A stretch of DNA of 64,000 bases from NCBI RefSeq assembly GCF_042675965.1, contig NZ_JBHTKJ010000008.1, forward strand, positions 32,052-96,051, in the 5' to 3' direction. The stretch comes from Virgibacillus_R byunsanensis. Lineage in GTDB: Bacteria; Bacillota; Bacilli; Bacillales; Amphibacillaceae. The translations under genes were made by a program, and so were the position numbers. The notes under the pieces are model-generated. The model worked only from the letters and a program-made list of their open reading frames with translations. It had not been told where the DNA came from and did not search any database. Positions 1-8,820 of this stretch are shown here, piece after piece (position 1 is the first letter of the stretch; every line of letters begins with the position of its first letter).

Positions 1-1
1 T

Positions 2-430
2 GCAGATGAAGCTGCAGAGCGTATAACAGACAGAGTTAATGGTATTGACCAAGCATATGTATTAACTACAGATGAAAATGCTTATGTTGCCGCTGTTTTA
101 GACACTAACAACAATAATAATGGAACTAACAACAATGGCACTAACGGTATGACCGGAAACAATAATAACAACAATAACAATAACAATAATACGAATAACA
201 TTACGAATGGTAATGAGGGTAACGAGTTAACAGATGAAGTTAAAGAAGAGATTGCTGATATTGTAAAATCTGTTGATGCAGATATCGATAATGTTTATGT
301 TTCCACCAACCCAGATTTTGTTGATCTAACAAATAACTACGTAGATGATACAAATAATGGTGAGCCGATTGAAGGATTTTTTGATCAAATGGGGAATATG
401 ATTGAACGACTATTCCCACAAAATAGGTAA
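2..430 (+). CDS. YhcN/YlaJ-family sporulation lipoprotein, C-terminal part
   Basis: The reading frame is open from the first bases of the window, so the N-terminus, including any lipoprotein signal, is missing. The visible part begins with a segment like the YhcN/YlaJ spore lipoprotein family (residues AAERITDRVNGIDQAYVLTT, then AYVAAVLD). An Asn-rich low-complexity linker of about 35 residues with an 11-Asn run follows, then a second acidic segment (DEVKEEIADIVKSVDADID) typical of the family C-terminus. Such proteins associate with spore membranes and affect germination or outgrowth. The poly-Asn linker is encoded by AAC/AAT repeats and probably varies in length between strains. The family call is moderately sure; the exact paralogue is not. 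Confidence 0.7.
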   Translation, partial: ADEAAERITDRVNGIDQAYVLTTDENAYVAAVLDTNNNNNGTNNNGTNGMTGNNNNNNNNNNNTNNITNGNEGNELTDEVKEEIADIVKSVDADIDNVYVSTNPDFVDLTNNYVDDTNNGEPIEGFFDQMGNMIERLFPQNR

Positions 431-444
431 CTATTACTATCAAT

Positions 445-487
445 AAAACGAGTAACTCATGTCCCTGAGTGCTCGTTTATTTTTTTG
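445..487 (+). terminator. Intrinsic terminator after the spore lipoprotein gene
   Basis: AAACGAG (446-452) pairs with CTCGTTT (472-478), extended by ACTCA/TGAGT inside, followed by a run of T. Confidence 0.85.
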
Positions 488-555
488 TAAAAATGTGCAA
501 CATATGATATACTTCATCATATAATTCATAGTAATCATAGTAAAAAACTATGATT
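485..555 (+). promoter_or_regulatory. Candidate promoter and leader inverted repeat of the yrrT operon
   Basis: TTGTAA (485-490), a 17-bp spacer and TATACT (508-513) make a plausible SigA promoter overlapping the T-run of the upstream terminator. Downstream of the expected start site lies a perfect inverted repeat, AATCATAG (533-540) and CTATGATT (548-555). In B. subtilis the equivalent operon is repressed by CymR, but this repeat does not clearly match a CymR box as I know it, so the regulator is left open. Confidence 0.4.
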
Positions 556-581
556 TAATAAACGGCATGGAGTTGACTTAA

Positions 582-1223
582 ATGGGACGTGAATTTCTTG
601 ATTTATTTGATAATTGGGCAACAACATATGACGATAGTGTAGCTGGTCAAGATCCGCAATATCAGGCTGTTTTTGCAAATTATGAAGTTATTTTAAATAA
701 AGTTACCGAAAATTCTTATGGGAATATTCTGGAGTTTGGTGTTGGTACTGGGAATTTAACGGAGAAGCTAATAAATGCTGGTCACCAAGTATTTGGTATT
801 GAACCTTCACAGGCAATGAGAAAAATAGCAGCAGAAAAGCTACCTAACCTTCATTTAATGGAAGGTGATTTTATTTCCTTTCCCAAACCTACACTACCAA
901 TTGATACGATTGTAAGTACGTATGCATTCCATCATTTAACAGATGAAGAAAAAGAAGTGGCGATTAAGCAATATGCAGATATGCTACCACAAGCAGGTAA
1001 GATTGTTTTTGCTGATACTATGTTTGAGGATGAAGATGTAAAAGAAAAAATCATTGAAGAGGCCAATAAACATCAATTTTATAATTTATCTGAAGACCTA
1101 AAACGAGAGTATTATCCAACGAAAGAAGTGTTGCAGAACATTTTCTTAGACCATAACTTTGGTGTATCATTTAAACAAATGAATGATTTTGTTTGGTTAA
1201 TCATAGCTAATAAAAAGGAATAA
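582..1223 (+). CDS. yrrT: SAM-dependent methyltransferase YrrT
   Basis: A 213-residue class I S-adenosylmethionine methyltransferase. The SAM-binding motif I reads ILEFGVGTGNLTEKL (about residues 49-63), with the acidic strand-2 end at FGIEPS. The start MGREFLDLFDNWATTYDDSVAGQD closely resembles B. subtilis YrrT from memory. It is the first gene of a run with luxS, mccA and mccB, the methionine-to-cysteine recycling cluster, so it probably methylates a small molecule or works in SAM/SAH turnover; its substrate is not established. The ATG follows a GGAGTTGAC-like ribosome binding site. Confidence 0.85.
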   Translation: MGREFLDLFDNWATTYDDSVAGQDPQYQAVFANYEVILNKVTENSYGNILEFGVGTGNLTEKLINAGHQVFGIEPSQAMRKIAAEKLPNLHLMEGDFISFPKPTLPIDTIVSTYAFHHLTDEEKEVAIKQYADMLPQAGKIVFADTMFEDEDVKEKIIEEANKHQFYNLSEDLKREYYPTKEVLQNIFLDHNFGVSFKQMNDFVWLIIANKKE

Positions 1224-1244
1224 AAGCTAAAAGGGGAGATTTAC

Positions 1245-1706
1245 ATGGTAAAGAAAATGAATGTAGAAAGTTTTAATCTGGATCATACGAAAGTTAAAGC
1301 ACCATATGTAAGGTTAGTTGGCGTAACAGAAGGTTCCAATGGTGATAAAGTTTACAAGTACGATATTCGATTTAAACAACCGAATCAAGAACATATGGAA
1401 ATGGCTGGTCTGCATTCGATTGAACACTTAATGGCAGAGAATATTCGTAACCATATGGATAATGTATTGGACATCGGCCCAATGGGCTGCCAAACAGGCT
1501 TTTATTTAGCAATTTTAAATAATGATAATTATGATGAAGTATTAGATACATTAGAAAAGACATTAGAAGATGTCCTTGAAGCTGAAGAAGTTCCTGCATG
1601 TAATGAGGTGCAATGTGGCTGGGCTGCTAGCCATAGCCTAGATGGGGCTAAAGAAATAGCTAGAGAAATGTTAGAACATCGAAATGAATGGCACGAAGTC
1701 TTTTAA
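1245..1706 (+). CDS. luxS: S-ribosylhomocysteine lyase LuxS
   Basis: A 153-residue LuxS. It cleaves S-ribosylhomocysteine to homocysteine and the AI-2 precursor DPD in the cytoplasm. The metal site is visible as HSIEH (about residues 58-62) with the later cysteine in VQCGWA, and the GPMGCQTGFYL segment is characteristic. It lies 21 bp after yrrT and just before mccA, so its homocysteine product feeds the next enzyme. In B. subtilis the equivalent slot holds mtnN, with luxS elsewhere; here LuxS occupies the pathway position directly. MtnN, needed to make the substrate, is not in this window. An AGGGGAG ribosome binding site precedes the ATG. Confidence 0.97.
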   Translation: MVKKMNVESFNLDHTKVKAPYVRLVGVTEGSNGDKVYKYDIRFKQPNQEHMEMAGLHSIEHLMAENIRNHMDNVLDIGPMGCQTGFYLAILNNDNYDEVLDTLEKTLEDVLEAEEVPACNEVQCGWAASHSLDGAKEIAREMLEHRNEWHEVF

Positions 1707-1734
1707 AGAATTTGGGAATATGAGGCGAGGAAAT

Positions 1735-2658
1735 ATGGCAATTTACCGTTCAGTTAAAGAATTAATTGGTGGGACTCCTTTGTTTGAGATATCACAATTT
1801 CCGTTACCACAAGGGGTTCGTTTGTTTGCAAAGCTGGAATATTATAATCCCGGTGGCAGTGTGAAAGACAGGCTTGGTGTGGAGCTAGTAAATGATGCGT
1901 TGAATCGTGGTGTTCTAAAAGAAGGTGGTACCATAATTGAACCAACTGCTGGAAATACTGGGATTGGCTTAGCTTTAGCTGCATTAGATAAAAATATTTC
2001 TGTATTATTTTGTATTCCAGAGCATTTTAGTATGGAAAAACAAATAATCATGCAAGCATTAGGAGCACAAATTGTTCATACTCCTAGAGAAACGGGCATG
2101 ATTGGAGCTATCGAAAAAACCAATCAATTGTTAAAGGAGATTCCAAACAGTTTTTCACCTCAGCAGTTTGCAAACCCCGCAAATCCAAATGCGTACTACA
2201 AAACGATGGCACCAGAAATTTGGACTGATTTAAATGGGGGAATAGATGTATTTGTTGCTGGTGCTGGAACTGGTGGTACGTTTATGGGGAGTGCACGTTA
2301 CTTGAAGGAAAAAAATCCAGCAGTCAAAACAGTGATTGTTGAACCAGTTGGATCCATCATTGCTGGCGGTGAGCCTGGACCACATAAAACGGAAGGTATT
2401 GGTATGGAATTTTTACCGGAATATATGGATCGTTCTTATATGGATGCCATTCATACCGTTTCTGATGACCATGCATTTAAAATGGTAAAACAATTAGCTG
2501 AAAAAGAAGGACTTCTTGTTGGGAGCTCCTCTGGTTCAGCAATGTATGCAGCTTTGCAAGAAGCCAAAAACGCTGAGCCAGGAGAAACACTTGTAACGGT
2601 TTTTCCTGATGGTAGTGATCGATATTTAAGTAAAAATATTTACGCTGATGTAACGTAA
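1735..2658 (+). CDS. mccA: O-acetylserine-dependent cystathionine beta-synthase MccA
   Basis: A 307-residue fold-type II PLP enzyme of the CysK/CBS family. It condenses homocysteine with O-acetylserine (or serine) to cystathionine. The PLP lysine is K44 in GGSVKDR, the phosphate cup is PTAGNTGIGLA, and the C-terminal loop is GSSSGSAMYAAL. The ATG at 1735 is chosen over one at 1684 because GAGGCGAGG lies at the right distance, the protein then begins MAIYRSVKELIGGTPL, and its length matches B. subtilis MccA (YrhA). It follows luxS by 28 bp and precedes mccB by 30 bp, consistent with co-transcription. Confidence 0.93.
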   Translation: MAIYRSVKELIGGTPLFEISQFPLPQGVRLFAKLEYYNPGGSVKDRLGVELVNDALNRGVLKEGGTIIEPTAGNTGIGLALAALDKNISVLFCIPEHFSMEKQIIMQALGAQIVHTPRETGMIGAIEKTNQLLKEIPNSFSPQQFANPANPNAYYKTMAPEIWTDLNGGIDVFVAGAGTGGTFMGSARYLKEKNPAVKTVIVEPVGSIIAGGEPGPHKTEGIGMEFLPEYMDRSYMDAIHTVSDDHAFKMVKQLAEKEGLLVGSSSGSAMYAALQEAKNAEPGETLVTVFPDGSDRYLSKNIYADVT

Positions 2659-2688
2659 AATAGATACTTAACATGAAGGAGAATTTAT

Positions 2689-3822
2689 ATGCGAGCAAAA
2701 ACAAAAATGATTCATGGTGGAATTACTGGGGATGAACAAACTGGTGCTGTATCTGTACCGATATATCAAGTGAGCACGTATAAACAAGACCATGTTGGTG
2801 AGCACCGTGGCTATGAATATTCACGAACTGGAAATCCAACAAGACACGCTTTAGAACAAGTGATTGCAGATTTAGAAAATGGAGCATCGGGATTTGCATT
2901 TGGTTCAGGGATGGCAGCCATAACCTCAGTTATGATGCTTCTTGATGCAGATGATCATGTTGTCATGACTGACGATGTGTATGGTGGTACGTATCGTTTA
3001 ATGACAAGTGTTTTAAATCGATTTAACCTAGATCACACATATGTGGATACAAGTTATCCAGAAAAAGTGGAAGCAGCTATTACAGAACGTACGAAAGCAT
3101 TATATATTGAAACACCTACAAATCCATTATTAAAAATAACGGATATTAAGAAGATGACAGAAATTGCAAAAAAACACGATTTACTCTTAATTGTTGATAA
3201 TACGTTTGCTACTCCATATTGGCAACAACCACTAGACCTTGGGGCAGATATCGTATTACACAGTGCAACGAAATATATCGGTGGTCATAGTGATGTAGTA
3301 GCTGGACTTGTAGTAGTTAATGCAACAGATCTGGCTAAACAAATTCATTTCATTCAAAATTCAGTTGGTGGTGTATTAGGGCCGCAGGATTCCTGGTTGT
3401 TAATGCGTGGAATAAAGACGCTTGCATTACGGATGGAAGCAATTGAGAAAAACGCACACAACATCGTAGAATTTTTACAGGCTCATGATAAGGTATCAAC
3501 GATCTATTATCCTGGTATGGAAAATCATCATGGTCACGATATCGCAAAGCAACAAGCTACCGGATTTGGGGGAATGATATCGTTTGATGTTGGTAGTGGC
3601 GAACGAGCAGATGAAGTGTTAGACCGGGTTCGTTATTTTACACTAGCTGAAAGTTTAGGAGCAGTTGAAAGTTTAATTTCAGTACCTGCTAAAATGACGC
3701 ATGCTTCTATTCCACCCGAAAGAAGAGCTGAACTTGGTATTACAGATGGTTTGATCAGGGTTTCAGTTGGAATTGAGGATAGTGCAGATTTAATAGAAGA
3801 TTTGGCAGAAGCTTTAAAATAG
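2689..3822 (+). CDS. mccB: Cystathionine gamma-lyase MccB
   Basis: A 377-residue fold-type I Cys/Met-metabolism PLP enzyme that cleaves cystathionine to cysteine, 2-oxobutyrate and ammonia; it may also act on homocysteine. The PLP-lysine segment is HSATKYIGGHSDVVAG, the tyrosine-containing YEYSRTGNPTRHALE lies near residue 40, and ETPTNPLLK is conserved. It is the last gene of the yrrT-luxS-mccA-mccB run, and an intrinsic terminator follows directly. Together the run turns S-adenosylhomocysteine-derived homocysteine into cysteine. A gamma-synthase activity cannot be excluded from sequence alone, but the partner mccA makes the lyase more likely. Confidence 0.92.
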   Translation: MRAKTKMIHGGITGDEQTGAVSVPIYQVSTYKQDHVGEHRGYEYSRTGNPTRHALEQVIADLENGASGFAFGSGMAAITSVMMLLDADDHVVMTDDVYGGTYRLMTSVLNRFNLDHTYVDTSYPEKVEAAITERTKALYIETPTNPLLKITDIKKMTEIAKKHDLLLIVDNTFATPYWQQPLDLGADIVLHSATKYIGGHSDVVAGLVVVNATDLAKQIHFIQNSVGGVLGPQDSWLLMRGIKTLALRMEAIEKNAHNIVEFLQAHDKVSTIYYPGMENHHGHDIAKQQATGFGGMISFDVGSGERADEVLDRVRYFTLAESLGAVESLISVPAKMTHASIPPERRAELGITDGLIRVSVGIEDSADLIEDLAEALK

Positions 3823-3825
3823 GGA

Positions 3826-3853
3826 GGGACGGCTGTTACTGGCCGTCCTTTTT
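3826..3853 (+). terminator. Intrinsic terminator of the yrrT-mccB operon
   Basis: GGACGGC (3827-3833) pairs with GCCGTCC (3842-3848) and is followed by TTTTT. Confidence 0.9.
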
Positions 3854-3917
3854 CTTATCGGCTACGTGAAATTTATGATATGCTAATAGAAATAAATGAT
3901 GTATGGAGGAAATGAAT

Positions 3918-5288
3918 ATGAGCGAAAACGTATTGAATTATTTAGCTGAAAACCGTGACCAATTGTTACAGAAATTAAATGAGTTTTTAACCATTCCAAG
4001 TGTCAGTACCGATCCAGTACATAAAAAAGATATTAAAAAAGCAGCAAATTTTATGGAAGCATACTTAAATGAAATTGGTTTTGATAAAGTAGAACAGCAA
4101 GATACTGGTGGACATCCATTGGTATATGCCGAGTATAATCAGGCAGGACCAGACGCGCCGACTGTTTTATTTTATGGACATTATGATGTTCAACCCGTAG
4201 ATCCATTAGAACTTTGGGATAGTGATCCTTTTAAACCTGAAATACGTAATGGACGATTATATGCAAGAGGTTCAAGTGATGATAAGGGGCAAGTATTTAT
4301 GCATCTTGCTGTTTTTGAAGCATTCATGAAAACAGAAGGTAAGCTGCCGTTAAATGTTAAAGTGTGTATCGAAGGTGAAGAAGAGATTGGCAGCGAAAAT
4401 TTATATAAAATTCTTCATGATAAAAAGGAAGCATTTCAAGCAGATTTCGCAGTAATCTCTGACTCAGGAATGGTTGCTAAAAATCAGCCGACGATTCTGT
4501 ACGGGTTAAAAGGCTTTACAGGAATTGAAATTAACGTCACTGGACCTGATCATGATTTGCATTCTGGAATGTATGGTGGTGCGGTTAAAAATCCGATTAT
4601 GGCGCTCACACAGATTTTAGCTTCTATGAAAAATGAAGAAGAAGTGATTACAGTAGATGGGTTTTATGATGGAGTAGAGCCATTAGCTGATGAAGAACGC
4701 GAATTAATTAAACAGGTAAATGGTGAGGACTATAAGGAAGCAACTGGTATAAACGAAACAGCTTCAGAAAAAGGATATACTGCTAAAGAACACACAATGG
4801 CACGACCGACGTTTGAAATAAACGGTATTTATGGTGGTTATCAAGGAGAAGGTACCAAAACAATTATTCCTTCATCCGCTACTGCTAAAATTACATGCCG
4901 GCTTGTACCAGGACAAGACCCAACAAATATTCAGCAGTTACTTGTAGATCATGTGAAAAAGCATGCACCAGCGAGTGTTAAAGTTGAAGTAGTTAAAGAG
5001 AAGCTTTCGGCTAAAGCATATAAAGTAGAACCAAACCATCCTTTAATTGATAGTGCTGCAAAAAGCTATACCAAAGCTTTTGGTAAAGAGACCGTATATG
5101 TGCGGATGGGTGGATCCATTCCAGTTGTTGAATGGATTGAAGATATTTATAAGATGCCAATTGTATTACTAGGCTTTGGTACTCCTGAGGATCGATTACA
5201 CTCCCCAAATGAAAGCTTTCCATTGGACAGCTTTGATAAAGGGATGGAGACATTGGTTTATTACTGGAATGAAGTCAACAATAAGTAA
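3918..5288 (+). CDS. M20-family dipeptidase (CNDP-type)
   Basis: A 456-residue M20 metallopeptidase that probably hydrolyses dipeptides in the cytoplasm using two zinc ions. Metal-site motifs are FYGHYDVQPVD, RGSSDDKGQ, IEGEEEIGSEN with the catalytic Glu, and RLHSPNESF near the end. The dimerisation lid begins at DHDLHSGMYGG. The start at 3918 is preferred because GGAGG at 3905-3909 is 8 bases upstream; an in-frame ATG at 3903 contains that ribosome binding site. It is a single-gene unit between two terminators. Substrate preference cannot be read from the sequence. Confidence 0.9.
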   Translation: MSENVLNYLAENRDQLLQKLNEFLTIPSVSTDPVHKKDIKKAANFMEAYLNEIGFDKVEQQDTGGHPLVYAEYNQAGPDAPTVLFYGHYDVQPVDPLELWDSDPFKPEIRNGRLYARGSSDDKGQVFMHLAVFEAFMKTEGKLPLNVKVCIEGEEEIGSENLYKILHDKKEAFQADFAVISDSGMVAKNQPTILYGLKGFTGIEINVTGPDHDLHSGMYGGAVKNPIMALTQILASMKNEEEVITVDGFYDGVEPLADEERELIKQVNGEDYKEATGINETASEKGYTAKEHTMARPTFEINGIYGGYQGEGTKTIIPSSATAKITCRLVPGQDPTNIQQLLVDHVKKHAPASVKVEVVKEKLSAKAYKVEPNHPLIDSAAKSYTKAFGKETVYVRMGGSIPVVEWIEDIYKMPIVLLGFGTPEDRLHSPNESFPLDSFDKGMETLVYYWNEVNNK

Positions 5289-5298
5289 TAAGGATTTT

Positions 5299-5345
5299 AT
5301 AAAATTCTCCCTGTACAAGTGGGGAGATTTTCTTTCGTTTTTTAG
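5299..5345 (+). terminator. Intrinsic terminator after the dipeptidase gene
   Basis: AAAATTCTCCC pairs imperfectly with GGGGAGATTTT around an 8-9 base loop and is followed by a T-rich stretch. Confidence 0.75.
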
Positions 5346-5406
5346 AACAATTACGAGGGAACTGTAAAAGAAAGAAAAATAATAGAAGGTTTATGGAGGG
5401 TTTAAT

Positions 5407-6165
5407 ATGAAGTATGCAGTAATTACCGGAGTTTCAAGAGGACTTGGAGAATCTATTGCTACATTATTTTTACAATCAGGAACACACGTTATTGGTATCG
5501 CCAGAAGTGAAAATAAACAATTATCACAACTTGCAGAACAACATAATATGATTTATAAACATTACACATGTGACCTTGCAGATACTCATGCTATCGAAAA
5601 AACATTCCAAGCTATAAGTGACGATGTCTTTAGAGAAGAACTCACAACACTTTATTTGGTTAATAATGCGGCCGTCCTGGAACCAATGGATCAAGCTATG
5701 AATATCAAAAGTGCAGATTTGGCATATCATATGCAAGTAAATACAGTAGCTCCAATGGTGATGACAAATTTATTTATGAAAAAAGTAAATGAAAAGCAAA
5801 TTCCTTTGATTAGTGTAACGATTTCATCTGGTGCAGCAGAAAGGCCAGTATATGGATGGAGTGCTTACTGTAGTTCAAAGGCAAGTATTAATATGTACAC
5901 AAAGACTGTTGCACTAGAACAAGAAGAGTTAAATACAGGTACGAAAGTAATTGCATTCAGCCCAGGTGTTATGAATACCGTAATGCAGGAGAAAATACGG
6001 GCAAGTTCACACGAAGAATTCATAGAGGTAGATAAATTTAAAGCGTATAAAAAGAACGATTTACTAAAAAGTACGGATACAGTTGGTAGAATTTTAGTTG
6101 ATATTATGACGGATGAAACAGGTTTAATAAATGGGAAAATTTATAATGTGAAAGATTATATTTAA
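5407..6165 (+). CDS. Short-chain dehydrogenase/reductase, YueD (benzil reductase)-like
   Basis: A 252-residue NAD(P)-dependent short-chain dehydrogenase. The nucleotide-binding TGVSRGLGE (residues 8-16), the NNAA motif (YLVNNAAVLEP) and the catalytic Ser...YxxxK (ISSGAAERPVYGWSAYCSSK) are all present, so it should be active. Overall sequence and length resemble B. subtilis YueD and the Bacillus cereus (S)-benzoin-forming benzil reductase; the physiological substrate is unknown. GGAGGG precedes the ATG at suitable spacing. It stands alone, with yjcZ 120 bp downstream on the same strand. Confidence 0.8.
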   Translation: MKYAVITGVSRGLGESIATLFLQSGTHVIGIARSENKQLSQLAEQHNMIYKHYTCDLADTHAIEKTFQAISDDVFREELTTLYLVNNAAVLEPMDQAMNIKSADLAYHMQVNTVAPMVMTNLFMKKVNEKQIPLISVTISSGAAERPVYGWSAYCSSKASINMYTKTVALEQEELNTGTKVIAFSPGVMNTVMQEKIRASSHEEFIEVDKFKAYKKNDLLKSTDTVGRILVDIMTDETGLINGKIYNVKDYI

Positions 6166-6284
6166 CAAACATTCTAATTGGAGAATATATTTTCTTTCCA
6201 AGTTAATTTTATGAACAAACGCCCTTCCCAATCCTTTTTGCCCTGCATAGTTTATAGAGATATCGAAAACCAGGAGGGAATTAT

Positions 6285-6410
6285 ATGAGTGGAGTTGGAG
6301 CAGCAGGCTACGGTTCAGGTTTTGCACTATTAGTCGTGCTTTTTATTTTGCTAATCATCATCGGAGCTTCTTATGCAGGTGGTTACGGTGGAGGATACGG
6401 CGGATATTAA
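6285..6410 (+). CDS. YjcZ-family small sporulation membrane protein
   Basis: A 41-residue protein with a Gly/Tyr-rich N-terminus (MSGVGAAGYGSGFA), one hydrophobic helix (ALLVVLFILLIIIGAS) and a Gly-Tyr tail ending GGYGGGYGGY. This pattern is typical of the YjcZ family, small single-pass peptides made during sporulation. CAGGAGGG lies 7-8 bases before the ATG, supporting translation. A terminator follows within 15 bp. Family identity is by pattern recall; the function is unknown. Confidence 0.85.
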   Translation: MSGVGAAGYGSGFALLVVLFILLIIIGASYAGGYGGGYGGY

Positions 6411-6423
6411 TAAATAATAAAGA

Positions 6424-6450
6424 AATGCAGAGGATAACTTCCTCTGCATG
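6424..6450. terminator. Bidirectional terminator between yjcZ and the ABC exporter
   Basis: A perfect 10-bp stem, ATGCAGAGGA (6425-6434) with TCCTCTGCAT (6440-6449), has a TAACT loop. It serves yjcZ on the plus strand and the ABC permease gene on the minus strand. Confidence 0.85.
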
Positions 6451-6458
6451 TTTAGTAT

Positions 6459-8102
6459 TTAAAACAATTGATGGTCATTTGCTGCTATTTTTTTGTGAAG
6501 CAGTTTATGGACAACTCCTATGACGATTAATAAACTAATCAGCAGAAAAATAGAGCTACTAGCAAGACCTTGAATGGCATCTATATTCCAAAGTACTAAG
6601 ACAATTATACCAAATGCTCCAAATTCAATTAGCAAAGCAATCAGTCCCATGAATCTTGCTTTAAAAACTTCTTGTTCATCGCTCCAATTTAATTTTGGTT
6701 CCAGGAAATCGAGATATGTCCCCATAACACTTGTGAACCAACTTGCAGTTAAAACAAGAATCAACCACATTATGATAGTGATTAATGGTATTTTTAGGAG
6801 AAAAATAAATACGATTAGAAATAATCCAATTGTTAACAGATTTATAATCCAAGCAGTAGCAATTTTACTGAAAAAGACCTGCTTTGGATCTAATGGGAGA
6901 AATAAATTTGTATGCCAGTTCTTCCCCTCTCTTGATATAGAGGATATTGAAGTAGCATTTGATCCCAGAATGAAGATCGTTACAATGAATAGTAGTAGAA
7001 TGCTTTGTTTTGCTGAAAATGAGTCCATAAATCCTGCAAGGGAGTTATTGTTCATATCTAGCATTAATATAATAACAATAAAAACGGGCGCAAATAGACT
7101 TTGAATAACACATTGCATCAAAAAGGTAGGCGTACGAAAAATAATACGTAATTCCTTCTGTATATAGAGAATCCAAACTGGCTGACTGGTGATTTTTTTG
7201 AACAGCTTTTTCTCGGAAACTTTTCGTTTATTCCCTGTTTGAATACCTAAAACACCTTTAAAGTAAACTAATTGTCCCAGCCAAATGAATAAAAGAAACA
7301 TCCCCATACTTACGGTAATCATTACTATAAAAAAGAGAAGTCCTTCCCACATTGCAGCGCTAGCAAGTGCCTTCGTACTGAAGAATGCTGGTGGGTAAAA
7401 TGCTGTGGCCATGTTGAGAAGTGTATCCTGTTCCTGCAAAAAATCTGCAAAATTATCGATAACAGCAGTTGAGTTAGTATTTAAACGTATGAAGACATTT
7501 AATAAGATAATAAACACTAACATAAGAATGCCTGCGAATACTTTTGAGCGGTCTTTATTTTTAGCAATGTTTACATATCGCATCATGACCATTAAGAGTA
7601 TAGATGCAATCGTAAAAGGGATAATAGGAAGTACTAAAAATAGCAGGAATCCATATAGGTAATATAAGATTGATGCATCGCTTATGTTACCGTAGAAAAA
7701 AAACGCTGGCAGAAAAAAAGCACTTGCAATTAAGTATAAATAAAGAAATGGTCCTGCTGCTTTTCCGAGTAATATCTGGTACGGTTGAAGAGGAAAAGGG
7801 ATAAATGAGGCAATATCCTCAGCAAAATAAAACGCATTTAAAACGGTCATGAAACTGAAAAAAAGCAATACTACATGACTAATCAGAAATAAAATTCCTA
7901 ATATAAGTGATTCCTGATTATAAGGTTGTAAAGCCTCGTGTAACACAGATATTATGTTTCCAACCATATTGATGTAAAGAAAGAAAACAGGCAACAAAAA
8001 AAGGCCAACTATTATGTACAACCATGTTCGGGCATCTGATTTACCAGCCCTGGAGTATTGCATCTTTAGCATCGTTTTTATTAGTATCCATGTCTTATTC
8101 AT
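6459..8102 (-). CDS. ABC exporter permease, multi-span membrane protein
   Basis: A 547-residue integral membrane protein with about a dozen hydrophobic segments, for example WLYIIVGLFLLPVFFLYINM, IIFRTPTFLMQCVIQSLFAP and LLTIGLFLIVFIFLLKIPLI. The family is that of large permeases paired with CcmA/BcrA-type ATPases in Firmicutes. The upstream ATPase gene overlaps its start by 8 bp, so they form one translationally coupled transporter. The substrate is unknown; such pairs often export peptides or antibiotics. It ends at a shared bidirectional hairpin. Confidence 0.8.
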   Translation of the reverse strand: MNKTWILIKTMLKMQYSRAGKSDARTWLYIIVGLFLLPVFFLYINMVGNIISVLHEALQPYNQESLILGILFLISHVVLLFFSFMTVLNAFYFAEDIASFIPFPLQPYQILLGKAAGPFLYLYLIASAFFLPAFFFYGNISDASILYYLYGFLLFLVLPIIPFTIASILLMVMMRYVNIAKNKDRSKVFAGILMLVFIILLNVFIRLNTNSTAVIDNFADFLQEQDTLLNMATAFYPPAFFSTKALASAAMWEGLLFFIVMITVSMGMFLLFIWLGQLVYFKGVLGIQTGNKRKVSEKKLFKKITSQPVWILYIQKELRIIFRTPTFLMQCVIQSLFAPVFIVIILMLDMNNNSLAGFMDSFSAKQSILLLFIVTIFILGSNATSISSISREGKNWHTNLFLPLDPKQVFFSKIATAWIINLLTIGLFLIVFIFLLKIPLITIIMWLILVLTASWFTSVMGTYLDFLEPKLNWSDEQEVFKARFMGLIALLIEFGAFGIIVLVLWNIDAIQGLASSSIFLLISLLIVIGVVHKLLHKKIAANDHQLF

Positions 8103-8820
8103 CAGTGGTCAACTCCAAAAATACTTGCTCTAGTGATTGATCTGATTGGAACTGTTCGCGCATTTCACCCATATCTCCATAAAATATTAGCTTCCCATTA
8201 TTAATAATAGCAACGATATCGCATAATTGTTCCACAACTTCTAATCCATGACTGGAAAAGAAAACTGTATTACCTGCTTTAGCATGGTTGCGCATCATTT
8301 CTTTTAACGTAAAAGCTGATTTTGGATCGAGCCCCGTTAAAGGTTCATCTAAAATCCAAATATTAGGGTCGTGCAATAGGACACCTGTTACAATGATTTT
8401 TTGGCGCATCCCATGTGAATATGTTTGAATATAATCATCTAATGTATTATAAATATCAAATTGTTGGGTTAGGGTTTCTATTCTTTTTTTGAGTAAATCT
8501 TTTGGAACTTCAAATATATTTCCAATAAAATTTAAGTACTCAATACCTTTTAATCGCAAAAACATGTCTGGCTGATCGGGCACATAACCGAATATTTTTT
8601 TAGCTTCTAGTGTATTTTTTGCAATATCAAAACCATTGATCGATATAGAACCTTCATCAATTGGTAATATGCCTGTCATCATTTTAATGGTTGTAGATTT
8701 TCCTGCTCCATTTGGGCCGAGGAACCCAACAATTTTCCCGTCAGGAATGGTGAAATCTAAAGTATCAATTGCATGTCTATGACCAGCAAAGTGTTTACTG
8801 ACTTGCTTGATCTCAATCAT
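8095..8820 (-). CDS. ABC transporter ATP-binding protein
   Basis: A 241-residue nucleotide-binding subunit of the drug/peptide-export (BcrA/CcmA) type. Walker A is GPNGAGKST (about residues 35-43), the Q-loop region is VPDQPD, the signature is an atypical YSHGMRQK, Walker B is WILDEP, and the H-loop is SSHGLE. It is the first gene of a two-gene minus-strand operon, overlapping the permease gene by 8 bp. GGGAGT precedes the ATG. The substrate cannot be inferred. Confidence 0.9.
   Translation of the reverse strand: MIEIKQVSKHFAGHRHAIDTLDFTIPDGKIVGFLGPNGAGKSTTIKMMTGILPIDEGSISINGFDIAKNTLEAKKIFGYVPDQPDMFLRLKGIEYLNFIGNIFEVPKDLLKKRIETLTQQFDIYNTLDDYIQTYSHGMRQKIIVTGVLLHDPNIWILDEPLTGLDPKSAFTLKEMMRNHAKAGNTVFFSSHGLEVVEQLCDIVAIINNGKLIFYGDMGEMREQFQSDQSLEQVFLELTTDE

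Noticed and set aside
6574..7104. Plus-strand open frame of 176 codons inside the ABC permease gene
   Set aside because: It is the antisense shadow of a clear membrane-protein gene.
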